This document shows, one piece after another, positions 20,480 through 29,893 of a DNA stretch of 37,917 nucleotides. The notes beneath the pieces are model-generated. The model was not told where the DNA came from and did not search any database. It saw only the letters and a list, made by a program, of their open reading frames with translations. A program made the position numbers and the translations under genes. The stretch comes from Emiliania huxleyi CCMP1516. Lineage: Eukaryota > Haptophyta > Isochrysidales > Noelaerhabdaceae. How positions within the stretch are numbered: position 1 is the first letter of the stretch; each line of letters starts with the position of its first letter. The DNA is taken from contig NW_005201192.1 in the NCBI RefSeq assembly GCF_000372725.1, positions 759,445-797,361 of the forward strand, read 5' to 3'.

Positions 20480-20665
20480 CACCACACAGGGATTTTAAGG
20501 AGAGGTGTGTGGTGCGCTATCCGTCGCCCACCCTAGGGAGTCTGCCTCTTCCTATCTCTCTTCGCAGTCTCTCGCCGATTCTCGCTGCAACCTTCATGCC
20601 ACCTCGCGGTCGTCCCACCCTCGTCGTTCTCTGGGGACGAGTAGGATCTTGTAAGCCCACGTAAA
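20480..20665 (+). repeat. Dispersed repeat family D, copy 1
   Basis: About 20545-20635 matches 23965-24045 closely. Landmarks are atctctcttcgcagtctctc, gccgattctcgctgcaacc (one base shorter in copy 2) and cctcgcggtcgtcccaccct. The block begins with cacacagggattttaagg, which also resembles 5501-5525. A trailing aggatcttg and an ATTTCTTTT-like tract are present after both copies. It has no coding potential. Confidence 0.75.
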
Positions 20666-21536
20666 ATTCTTTTCTTTAGCAGCTTGTTCGCGGGCTTTGC
20701 GCGCACCAAGGACGCAGAGCTCGCGCCACCCTCCGGACGCCCATATGCGCCAACTCGACGAGGAGGCTGGCGAAGAGAGCTGCGTTATTATCAAGCAAGA
20801 CTGCAGCAGCGGCGGATGACGACCGGGCGGTTGTGGTCGCGGCGGGAGTGCTCCGCCTCTGGTACGCGTGTGCATGGCGATTCCAGGCCCGCTCCGCCTG
20901 CCGACCACGTTGCTGCTCTGCTTCGGCAGCGCTTACGCCATCGTCCACGTCTGCTCCTTTGCGCTGAGTGCGGCGCTCTAGGGTCAGTCGGCAGCCTTGC
21001 AGCGCCAAATGATGTGACCACGCCCAATCGCTCTCCTGCGGCGCGTGGTCCTGAGCGCACGCGCTGTGCCCGGCGCACTTTTCTCGCTACGCGGTAGAGG
21101 TTTTCGGTTTTCGGTCCGTCGCTCTGAAAGAGCCTCGCCCACCTTGACAAGGCGCCGAGGCCGTTCATGGATCTTGGGGCCTTTTTTTTGAATTTTGTCA
21201 CTGACAGAAGGACCTTTTTGGACTGTCCAAGATAGTGCATTTCGGTTCCCCCCAAAATCCAGAAACAGCATACACATATAGCCGCGCGCCGCATATCTAG
21301 AGTGCGCCAGCACGACGCGGCGAGGGGAAACGGCGCAGCTCCCTCCGCGCTCTCTCTCTGGTGCATGTCTGTGGGACTCTCTCCGAATATGGCTTCCTCT
21401 GAACACGCCGCGCCCGACGGGGTCGGCGCGCCCCGGCAGGTCCGTCCCAGAAAATCGCTGCCTCCCTCCCCTGAGTCCCGCCTTTGGCCGCGGCTCCAAC
21501 TTCGGGCTTGGGAAGGAAAGGGGGGGGGGGGGGGCC
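20666..21536. other. Non-coding stretch before the assembly gap
   Basis: No recognisable gene. Minus-strand frames run through into the N stretch and are not credible. A run of about 16 G (21519-21534) is followed by cc and then the gap, suggesting that the homopolymer stopped the sequencing. Confidence 0.45.
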
Positions 21537-21788
21537 NNNNNNNNNNNNNNNNNNNNNNNNNNNNNNNNNNNNNNNNNNNNNNNNNNNNNNNNNNNNNNNN
21601 NNNNNNNNNNNNNNNNNNNNNNNNNNNNNNNNNNNNNNNNNNNNNNNNNNNNNNNNNNNNNNNNNNNNNNNNNNNNNNNNNNNNNNNNNNNNNNNNNNNN
21701 NNNNNNNNNNNNNNNNNNNNNNNNNNNNNNNNNNNNNNNNNNNNNNNNNNNNNNNNNNNNNNNNNNNNNNNNNNNNNNNNNNNNNNNN
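21537..21788. other. Assembly gap (252 N)
   Basis: All bases are N. The left edge is a G homopolymer. Its true length is unknown, and coding frames that cross it are meaningless. Confidence 0.98.
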
Positions 21789-22399
21789 AGGAAGGTGAAA
21801 TAGGCGGGTTAGTGGAGGGTGAGAGAGAGTGGGCAAAAGAGTTAGAAAGGAGATATGAGCAGAGACGGATTCTGACGGGAGGATGATATAGTAGAGAACA
21901 AATTAAGATAGTCGTACTCCTTGGGGGGGAGAAAACGAGGGCATAACGGCGGAGAGGCGTGCGGAGGCGGTGCCTCCGCGCCCGACTTGGAGTCGCGCAT
22001 GTCTGAGAGGTTGACGTTGACTGCCGAGGAGGCCGAGGAGCAGTTGCTGCCGCCAGCGGGGTAGGGCGAGGGAGGGGACAGGGCTGAGAGAGGTGGTGTG
22101 TGGGACGCGTCGCAAGGCGGCCTCGCTGCCGCGCGGGGCTGGGCGCGCGCGTGCGACCCGGAGTGCGCCGCTCGCCCCCCCCCTCCCCCCCTCCCCCCTC
22201 CTTCCCCCCGCCACACACACACACCCGCCCCACCCCTTCCCTGCAGTGTGCGCGGTGCACCTGACCATCACCGACGCACACGAGGCGTGAGAGACGACGG
22301 ACTGCGCGTGCGAGGCGTGCGAGGTGGCCGACGACTGGAACGATTTGACCGACGCGTGCCTGCGAGCGCGGGACCTGCACTGAGACGGGCGGGATGCGG

Positions 22400-22716
22400 C
22401 CATTCTGAGGGCCGCGGCGGCCCGGCGCGCACGAGTCAGTCTCTTCTGACGATGAGGCGTCGTTCAGGTTGCTCTGCCGCGGCGCCTGGTACCTGCGCTT
22501 CGTCTTGCGCGCCGGCGGAAGCTTGACCACAAACTCCTTGCTGCACTCACACCGGACGGTCGTCGGCGTGTCGTCCGGGAGCACCGCAGTGAGCCTCGCG
22601 CCACACGCTGGGCAGACGAACATGGCTGGGAAGTGGCCACTCGGGAGTGGCCCTCGGACGAGCAGGCCCCGGTCCGGGTCCTCGTTCTCGCGCGAGCACG
22701 GCCCGGAGAAGAGCAT
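22400..22716 (-). CDS. Possible zinc-ribbon protein, partial model
   Basis: On the minus strand an ATG at 22716 opens MLFSGPCSRENEDPDRG, then MFVCPACGARLTAVLPDD (second ATG at 22623), TTVRCECSKEFVVKLPP and a basic, Ser/Glu-rich segment (RKTKRRYQAPRQ, SSSEETDS). Two cysteine pairs, CPAC and CEC, about 18-20 residues apart could bind zinc, in a layout loosely like the YABBY or LSD1-type ribbon, though the second pair is CxC. Where the frame ends is uncertain: the open frame runs on into low-complexity sequence and the N gap, so downstream exons are probably missed. No function is assigned. Confidence 0.35.
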
Positions 22717-22749
22717 GCTGGTTGCAACCAGCCCCCGTCCACAATAGCA

Positions 22750-23024
22750 GGGGGCGGGCGAGAGAGCGCGACCAACGTGATTTTTTCTTGCTTTGCCGCC
22801 AACTCCCTCGAATCGCTCTCTGCCGCCTCCCTTTCCATTGACTCTTGCCGCCACCTCCTCTCCGCCCGCCTCGCCTCCGTCTTCGCTGCTCTCCTTGCCT
22901 CCGCCGTTCTCCTCGCCGCTTGCCTTGCCTCAGCCTCCGTCGCCCTTCGCGCCTGCTCCCTCGCGTCAGTCCTACGCTGTAGAGCTTCGCGTACAAGTCT
23001 TGTGGGGATATATATCCGCTGCAT
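22750..23024 (-). CDS. Possible coiled-coil ORF
   Basis: An ATG at 23024 opens a minus-strand frame rich in Arg, Ala and Glu (MQRIYIPTRLVREALQRRTD, then repeated EARR/AARR-type units to about residue 85). The heptad-like pattern would give a long helix. The frame then runs into the region of the zinc-ribbon ORF in a different phase, so it could be the first exon of that gene, or merely a low-complexity frame. Confidence is low. Confidence 0.25.
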
Positions 23025-23140
23025 TCAGCATAAATGCCTTTGCATAAATGAAGAGGAAGATCACTTGAAAAGTCTGCTAACAAACCTAAAACTTGAAAAT
23101 TTGGCCGAAATTGCGTCGACGAGCGCGCCTCTCTCTTGCC

Positions 23141-23838
23141 ATGCTGCCACTCTGCACTGCGTCATTGGCCTCAGAAACATGCGACCTCAGCGCAAAGGTG
23201 TTCCGCGACCCACACATCAATTTCGCCTTCGGAGGTTCCGCCGACCTCCGCGGACACCACAACGCGCTCTACAACTTCCTGTCTGCGCCCGGCTTCTCCG
23301 TCAATGTAAAGACCGAAGCGGCTGTCTTCAAGATGCACGGCGGAGCCCTGACCATCAATGGCACTTTTCTCACTGAGGCGCACATCACCACGCAGCTCTC
23401 GCCGCAGAAGCTCGCCACCGCGTCATACTGGGCGTCCGAGCTGGATCCAAACAACTTTGGCTGGAGCGTGGTCAACGGCACCTGCGTCGGCCGCCCGTTC
23501 CGGTTCGGCCTCCACGGCCACAAGGCTTGTTTTGACTTCAAAATGTCGATGGACCACTCGAGCGCCACATTTGAGCTCGGAAATTGGACCGTCACGGTGC
23601 ACGGCAGCCGCTCGTGCAAGGGCTGTCTGGTCGCGGGCCCCGAGCACCGTCTAGACATTGGCTTCACAGCGAGAGGCGACGCGCCGGCCCGCGACAGGCC
23701 GCACGGCATCGTTGGGCAGTCCTATGCCACGCCGGGGCTCGAGCGGCACGGCAAGAAGGACCTCTACCCTTTTTCAGGCTCCTACACCACCAGCGCCCAA
23801 GCCGAGGGCGCCATTGACGGCACGGCGTCAGATTATCA
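23141..23838 (+). CDS. vWD-like domain protein, copy 1 (5' part)
   Basis: From the ATG at 23141 the frame gives a short hydrophobic lead (MLPLCTASLASETC), then the core FRDPHINFAFGGSADLRGHH, ALYNFLSAPGFSVNVKTE, ALTINGTFLTEAH, SELDPNNFGWSVVNGTC, FELGNWTVTVHGSRSCKGC and GPEHRLDIGFTARGD. The DPH...DxRG...YN..S...SVN pattern is like the start of von Willebrand type D or plant root-cap domains, found in secreted or surface proteins. The conserved part ends at DGTASDYQ (about 23838), where GTAGCG looks like a donor; further exons are not found, since repeat family D follows. It is paralogous to the gene at 27114 but lacks that gene's two introns. The ligand and function are unknown. Confidence 0.6.
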
Positions 23839-23949
23839 GGTAGCGAGCCCTTACGCGACCGACTTTGCCTTTTCGCGCTTCAACGCCGCCAGGGGCGCCC
23901 CCGCGTCTGCGGAAGCCACCGGCGGGGTCGACGCCTCGTCCATCGATCG

Positions 23950-24300
23950 CATCGCAGACCCCGCCGCCCATCTCTCTTCGCAGTCTCTCGCCGATTCTCG
24001 CTGCACCCTTCATGCCACCTCGCGGTCGTCCCACCCTCGTCGTTCTCTCCCTTGTCACTTCCTCCTCTGTCGCGTCGTTCTCTTCTGCCTCGTCCTGCGA
24101 CGCCGCCGCCTGCCGGTCCCTTGTTCTCGCGGCTTCTTTCGCCTTTCGGCGCAACTCCGTCCTCCTCGCGGCGTATCCTGGCCCCTCGAGTCTATCGAGC
24201 TCCCCTCGCGCAAGGACCACATTTCTGACTCCCACTCCGATCATTTTCTCGCGAGCAGGATCTTGGAAACCGAGCCGATTTCTTTTGTCTGTACAAGCCA
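23950..24300 (+). repeat. Dispersed repeat family D, copy 2
   Basis: About 23965-24045 is nearly identical to 20545-20635 in the same orientation. Beyond this the two loci diverge, but both carry an aggatcttg motif and a T-rich ATTTCTTTT tract 40-200 bp further on. Here it separates the vWD-like copy 1 from the SDR gene. Confidence 0.7.
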
Positions 24301-24339
24301 AACCCAGTGCGCCAGTCCCGCCAGCGTTCTCGCCAGCGC

Positions 24340-25185
24340 ATGCTCCTCGACAACACTGCTCTGGTCACCGGCGCGAATCGCGGCATCGGCCTGGCGACTG
24401 CAGGCCGGCTCGCGGAGTTGGGTGCGAGCGTCGTCCTCGCCTGCCGTGATGAGTCCGCGTGCCGCGAGGCGGCTGCTGCCCTCTCGGTCAGAGGCCTGGC
24501 CGCCGAGCCGTACGCCGCGAGCTTCGACGCCGAGTGCCCGCGCAGCACGTCGGCGCTCGCCGCCGCGTGTGCATCCCTCCGCGTCGATCTCCTGGTCAAC
24601 AACGCCGCCGTCTGCGAGCCAGGCTGGGGCCGCGATGTCGCCCTCCGCTCCTTTCGCACCAACGTGCTGGCGCCTGCCACCCTCACCCGCGCGGTGCTTC
24701 CCGGCATGTTGCGGCGACGGCGCGGCGCCGTCCTCCACGTCTCGTCTGGCGACGGCGAGCTCGTCTTCCTCTCGAGCGACCTCGCGCCGCGGCTGGCCGG
24801 CGCGGCCTCCGAGCGCGAGCTGCTGCGGCTCCTCGCGCGGCTAAGTCGCGGCCGCGACGGCTTCCGCTTCCCCGACCGGCCGCCCGCCCACGGGCCGACC
24901 CCCGCCTACTCTGTCTCCAAGGCGGCGCTCAATAGGCACACGCGGCTCGTCGGCGACGCGCTGCCGCGCGACGGCGGCGTGTGGGTCGGCGCCGCCTGCC
25001 CGGGTGACGTGCGGACGCGCATGTGCTCCTGCGAGCGTCACGAGGGTGTGGCCTCGCCCGAGAGCGCCGCGGACGACCTCGCCCGGCTCGCCGCTGGCGC
25101 GCTCGGCGGGGGAGGCGGCGAGGCGGCGGCGAGGCGGCTCGAGTCGGGACGGTTCTGGAGGGCGGGGAGGACGATACCATTTTAG
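24340..25185 (+). CDS. Short-chain dehydrogenase/reductase, carbonyl-reductase-like
   Basis: This is a single-exon frame of 281 aa from the ATG at 24340; an in-frame GTG 33 nt upstream is less likely. The Rossmann cofactor motif TGANRGIG is at residues 10-17, and ACRDES after strand 2 suggests NADP(H) preference. NNAAV marks the structural NAG-type motif, RTNVLAP supplies the catalytic Asn, LHVSSGDGE the catalytic Ser, and AYSVSKAALN the YxxxK pair. The long insertion between Ser and Tyr (about 40 residues) is characteristic of the CBR1 carbonyl reductase group. Those enzymes reduce quinones, aldehydes and ketones in the cytosol. All catalytic residues are intact. Alternatives within the classical SDR family cannot be excluded. 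It lies between the two vWD-like copies but shares nothing with them. Confidence 0.88.
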   Translation: MLLDNTALVTGANRGIGLATAGRLAELGASVVLACRDESACREAAAALSVRGLAAEPYAASFDAECPRSTSALAAACASLRVDLLVNNAAVCEPGWGRDVALRSFRTNVLAPATLTRAVLPGMLRRRRGAVLHVSSGDGELVFLSSDLAPRLAGAASERELLRLLARLSRGRDGFRFPDRPPAHGPTPAYSVSKAALNRHTRLVGDALPRDGGVWVGAACPGDVRTRMCSCERHEGVASPESAADDLARLAAGALGGGGGEAAARRLESGRFWRAGRTIPF

Positions 25186-25186
25186 C

Positions 25187-25252
25187 TGCCCTCTCTCGCC
25201 CTCTCTCGCCCTCTCTCGCCCTCTCTCGCCCTCTCTCGCGCCCTCTCTCCCC
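25187..25252 (+). repeat. 10-bp tandem repeat after the SDR stop
   Basis: About six copies of ccctctctcg follow the SDR stop codon almost directly. This is similar in period to the intron arrays, but it lies in the 3' untranslated region. Confidence 0.8.
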
Positions 25253-27113
25253 CACCTTCCTTTGTAGCGTGCGCCATTGACATATCGCTACAGCGACTCA
25301 ACACAAAATACACGGATTAAGGCGCTCACACAGAGCGGAGCGAGCGGGTGAGCGGCGAGGGCCGAGGCGTGGCTAGGGGGCCCACAGCAAAATCCGCCAC
25401 TGTGGGATTTCGCGCCCAAAGCTTGACTCTGAAAAGCTCGCATATCCCTGCGGTGAGCGCTGTGGTCGCCGCAGACTGGCTCCGACTTGACGGCGGCATG
25501 GAGACGTGATGCCTCCATGCCGCCGTCGAGTCAAAATCGACATGCGAGTCGATCTTTGGCCCGCCAGAGGGATATGCGGCGTTTCGGGCGACAAGCAGCG
25601 CTGCGACCGCGAAGTGGCGGTGGACATGCTCCCACGGTGCCGACGCAGCGCCGGAGTGGCCGGTGCTGCTCGCCGCGACCACGACGGCTACTCCGATGCT
25701 CCGGGCCGGCCCGTTCTACCCGACGGTGGCACTCTTCCACGTCTCGCTCACGCTGAGAAAAATTCTGAAACGGCGTGCAGCAGAGTCGCCGACGAGTCGG
25801 TCCGCGTGCCTCCTCGTGTCCCGTACCGTTCTCACACATCCATAAACTCACTTTGGCCTCACTAAAGCGAAGGCCGAATCCTTAATCCTCAGATTTTAGA
25901 TTAGGACGCTGTGGGCCCTCTAGCGTGGCCGGACCGCGGACGAGAGAGCCGGCGACACAAATTCTCACAAAACGTATAGTGAAGTAGTTTATACGGCTTG
26001 CTGCAAATCGTGCAACGTGGGCGGCGAGGGCCACTGAGGGGGTGTGTCATGAAGTCAACACAATGTGGCCACTCGTTTTCGTTTGAGACGCTTGAGACGG
26101 ACCAGAGAGACCGCAGAGACGGGGAGCTCCGTGTCGGCGTTGCCCTCCCCCTCCCGGCGCCCTCGCTCCCTGCGAAAAGGCAGAAGCTCCTAGTATGGGA
26201 GGTCATCTGCCTACCGCGAGAGCGACCCAACTCGTCGACATCGTCCGATGGTTGTTTGTGCCTCAAAGTCAGCCTTCGGAGGCTATCGTGGGATCGAGCC
26301 GGCGGTGCCGTGACATGTGGGTTTCTCGATTTCTGTTTTCGACTCTCTATTCGCGCCGTACGCAGTTTTCGAGGGCAGAGGACGCGTTTGGCGGGTGTAC
26401 AACGCGGTCAACGACGTCTCCCTCGAGTGAGATGATGAAGAGGGGGGACGACACTGCTCCAGCAGCGTGCACCTACCTCGATCCTGTACCGTGTTTGTTA
26501 GGACCCCCCCCAATGAACACACCAGTGAGTGAGGGAGGGCGAGACGATCGAGGGGTTCCGTACCATGCGGAATCGACCCTATCCAGTGCTCAAGTGCTCA
26601 ACGCGGTCACGCATGAAGAGAGAGAGAGAAGTTGCTTTTCCAAAATCTCTCTCTCGCTCGCATGAACCAAAAACTGTCTGCTTACAGTCTGTTGCGGGCA
26701 TTAAGAAAGCGTCCCATTAAGAAACCCTACCAAGCAATTTCCGCGAAAATCTAAGAAACCACGGCGCGCCGCAGGCGCGGCCCCAAGAAAGGGCCCACAC
26801 ACGAGTGTGAACAGGAGCCCCGCTCAAATTTTCTCCTCGCCTGCGGCGCGCGCACTTGTCATTTTGCCCAAGTCTGCGGTGTTCTGGGCGGTGTGGATGG
26901 AGGTGTGTGCGTCTTCCTGTCATCCCAAGACTGCTGACTGGCGCATCGGTCCAGCGCTTCCTTCTTGTCATTTTACCTAAAAATTCCTAGATCCCGGCTG
27001 ACTGTAACCCCCAAATTAGCGAAAATTCGTGCCGTCGGGGCACTGCCACTGGACGCGGTCCGTCGCGGATCCCACAGCCGCGGATCACTCGAACGCGGAA
27101 TCGGCCAGGGATC
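25253..27113. other. Gene-poor region with hairpins and repeat C
   Basis: No credible gene. A strong hairpin lies at about 25484-25531: a ~20-bp arm gacttgacggcggcatggag, a short loop, and its near-perfect complement. A second inverted pair, gcgcgccgcaggcg at about 26767 and cgcctgcggcgcgc at about 26841, is 14 bp and perfect. About 26475-26600 is dispersed repeat family C. Frames such as 25998-26435 have no family support. Confidence 0.5.
26475..26600 (+). repeat. Dispersed repeat family C, copy 1
   Basis: It matches about 32573-32735 in the same orientation, with indels. Landmarks are tcgatcctgtaccgtgt, ccaatgaacaca, agtgagtgagggagggcgag, gacgatcgaggggt and accatgcggaatcgacccta. It is not coding. 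Confidence 0.8.
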
Positions 27114-28094
27114 ATGAGCGGCTCGGGGAATGCCGCCTGCGCTTCCGCAATTGTCATCAAGGATCCTCATCTAAACTTTGCCTTCGGCGGCAAGGCCGAC
27201 TTTCGCGGCCGACACAACGCGTTGTACAACTTCCTCTCAACCCCCAGTCTGTCGGTCAACGTAAAGATAGAGGAGGCTATCTTCACTCTCGGTCCCGTCT
27301 CTTCAGCCTCCTCTTCCTTCAGTCCTCGTCCCTGTGAGCTCGCTTGGGCGCGCTTGTAGGTTCTGGCGACGGGCTCTTGACCGTTAATGGCACCTACCTC
27401 ACCGAGGCACACCTTGTGGCGAAGCTCCAAGCCGGCTACACCGCCCAGGCGTCGTTCTGGGGGTCTGAGCTCAAACATGACAACTGGGGGTGGGACATCG
27501 TCAATGGCACATGCGGGGGGCGCCGGTTTAAATTCGGCAAGCATGGGACTCAAAAGTGCCTCGAGCTCTCAATGTCAATGGGGCACTCCGCCGCAACTTT
27601 CGTGCTGCCCGACTGGACCGTCAAAGTCAGCGCCGACCACGTGTACAATCGGATTTCGGGCCCCGAGCATCGGCCCGCCGTCCAGATGCGAATACATAGA
27701 AGCCCTTCTCTCGAGCACAGGCACGACCCCTGTACTCGTTAGCTGCCTCACCCCCCTCATCCCCTCCACCGTGCAGGATCGACGTGCGCTGCACCGACCC
27801 TCGCTGCCGCCACCATCGCACTAGCGGACCACAACACAACTCAGCAAGGCTCTGATGCTGCAGGTGGGCTTCACAGCCAATGGCGACGCGATTGCGCGCT
27901 CCATCCCCCACGGCCTCATCGGTCTGCGTACCAGCGGGGCGACGGCGTCTTCGCGGCAAGTGGACGGGGTCGGCGCGTATCACGGCGTTCGACGGCACGT
28001 GCGTCACCGCGGTACACTTCGGCATGCTGCGCCCGCTGACGCGCGGCACGCGCCTCGCCACCGACTACGCCGAGGCGACGAAGAGGAGGGCTAA
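27114..28094 (+). pseudogene. vWD-like domain protein, copy 2 (possibly degenerate 3' end)
   Basis: Exons 27114-27291, 27360-27679 and 27864 onward join in frame. The product reads KDPHLNFAFGGKADFRGRHN, ALYNFLSTPSLSVNVKIE, LLTVNGTYLTEAHLVAK, SELKHDNWGWDIVNGTC, FVLPDWTVKVSAD, ISGPEHRPA and VGFTANGDAIARSIPHGLIG. It is clearly paralogous to copy 1. Unlike copy 1 it has two GT-AG introns (27292-27359 and 27680-27863) inside the conserved part, and it lacks the N-terminal hydrophobic lead (starting MSGSGNAACAS). After GLIG the frame no longer matches copy 1; a related segment (RGDGVFAASG, compare KKDLYPFSG) lies in another frame, implying a deletion or another unrecognised intron. I call it probably degenerate, but a working multi-exon gene ending further right (a frame ending at 28343) is possible. 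Confidence 0.55.
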
Positions 28095-28898
28095 AGCCGC
28101 GGCGTGCGAGACCAACAACTTCGACTTCATGACGTGGGCGTCGAGCACGCGCGGCGGCATCGGGCACGAGGCGGCGGCGTGGTTCACCACCAACTCTTCG
28201 CCACTAAGATTGCTCGGGCATCCTCCGACAGCGAGCGATGGCGGATCAGCGGTGAGCGCAAGCGCTTCCTGCAAGAGCACTCGGCCATCGTCACGAGACG
28301 CAACTTTGCCATCTTCGGCTACAACGCGCAGGCGCCCCAGTAACAGTTTGAGTAGGGACGGGCGGAGGGAGGCGGGCGCTAAGCACGGACTACTACGTGC
28401 CGGAGGTTCGAGGACGACTACTCGCCGCCTGGGTCGCTCGGGGCGCGCGGCTCCGTCGAGGACCGGGCGCGCCCCCCACCCGGCGCGGCGTAGGTCCCAC
28501 TCTGACGCAAAAAGAGGGGAGGCACGGACGATAGCCCAATCCATCATCCATCAACTACATTCATCTTCTGGTGCTTAGCCCCGTGCAACAGCGGTCCGGC
28601 AGGCTGCCCCCAAGGCCCCCCGGGCCGCTGCGGGTTTGGGAGTTATGCTTAGGCACAGCTTCGGCGATGGCAGCCCCTCTCTGGGGGTTGCATCACTGGC
28701 GCCCTCCCGCCCACAGTACGGCCACTGCCATCGCGGAGCCGCGAGGCGCGTCCGCTGCTGCCCATTCGCCACCCTTGTCCCGCGCCGGACTGCCGATCCT
28801 TTTCTCTAGGCCTCGACAGGTCGACAGGCCTACCCCTCGACAGCAGCTCGACACACCCTCGACACCGGGCCTCGACACCTTGACACCAGGGCTCAGGT
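28095..28898. other. Intergenic region with short direct repeats
   Basis: No clear gene. Frames across 28104-28343 and 27880-28578 have mixed composition; the segment ending NFAIFGYNAQAPQ at 28343 could be a last exon of the vWD-like copy 2. About 28805-28890 has irregular ~10-bp repeats with core cctcgacacc. Confidence 0.4.
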
Positions 28899-29155
28899 CT
28901 GGTGTTTATTAGCTCCGAGTAGAGGGGGCGCTCCGCAGCTAGGGGAAACCCGGAGCGCGGACTAACCCTCGGAGAACCGTGTTTACTTTACGGCCCTTTC
29001 CCTGCGAACGAGCACCGGGTCCCCCAGGGCTAGGGCTCTCTAGCCCGCAACCCGATGCCCATGCCGATGCCGATCATCTGGCCCGCTGGGTGCGCTTCTT
29101 AGCTCCCCGGCCCTGGATGTGAGGTTGATGACTGCACTCCAAGTGCTCCAAGTTC
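28899..29155 (-). repeat. Dispersed repeat family B, copy 2
   Basis: This is the reverse complement of 16012-16268. Landmarks on the plus strand are tctggtgtttattagctccg, agtagagggggcg, tgtttactttacggcc and gaggttgatgactgcactcc. Copies differ by substitutions and short indels, mostly in the GC-rich middle. Confidence 0.85.
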
Positions 29156-29893
29156 AGCAGGATCCGGGCCGTCGGATGCACTCTACCTCACTGGGCCTGA
29201 GTACACCTACCTACCTATTGCGGACCGCGCCAACCGCCAGGGCCCAGGCTCCGTGCCCCACCTACCTACCTCTTCCCAGGCCGCGCAGCGAAGCAAAAAA
29301 TACCCGTTAGTTAGCCCTCTGTGAATAGGCTCCCAGCGCCCGGGCGCGTTCGCCGGCGCTGCCGTCCCGGGCGCCGCCGCCGCGGGTTTCGCCGCCGACT
29401 CCGTCTCGGCTGGCGTCCCAACCGCAGGCGACTCGTCTGGCATGGCCCCGTTCGCGGCTAACCGCGCCGTCTCCCGCGCGAGCGAACGAAGCGGTATTTT
29501 ACCCCCCCCCCCCCCCCACCACCACCACAGTCACACCACCAAACAAACAAAACATTCTGTGTCTCCACCACCACCACCTACCTACCGATTGCGGGGCCCT
29601 CCCTCTGGGGCGGTCAAATCCGGACCTACCAGCTACCTACCTATTGCATAGGGTCTGATTGATTGATAGGAAGGCGAAACACAGTCCGACCAACGACTGG
29701 GACACCAAGCTCCAAGGGTCTGTCCGTGTTGAGGGCTGGGCAATAAGAACAAAAAACTCAGGCGAGGCGGGGGGGGGCGCGGGTGCGGGGTGCGGTGCGG
29801 TGCGAGTGTGTGCGTGTCATGTGGCTACAGCAAGTGTCCATCCGTCTGTATGAAAAAAACAAAAAAAAGAACGTCCGGCGCTATCGACGCACC
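29156..29893. other. Spacer with CTACCTACCTATTGC repeats
   Basis: Three copies of a motif like ctacctacctattgc occur (about 29207, 29577 and 29630). The second is a variant, ctacctaccgattgc. A poly-C run lies at about 29503-29517. The last 100 bases before 29894 are the leader of the next gene. No gene is recognised. Confidence 0.45.

Noticed and set aside
20791..22854. A 687-aa minus-strand open frame
   Set aside because: It runs through 252 Ns and low-complexity sequence. Only a short part near 22400-22716 looks protein-like.
23093..24844. A 583-aa open frame continuing from the vWD-like domain
   Set aside because: After about 23838 the sequence enters repeat D and then reads the SDR gene in the wrong frame. 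The long frame is a by-product of high GC content.
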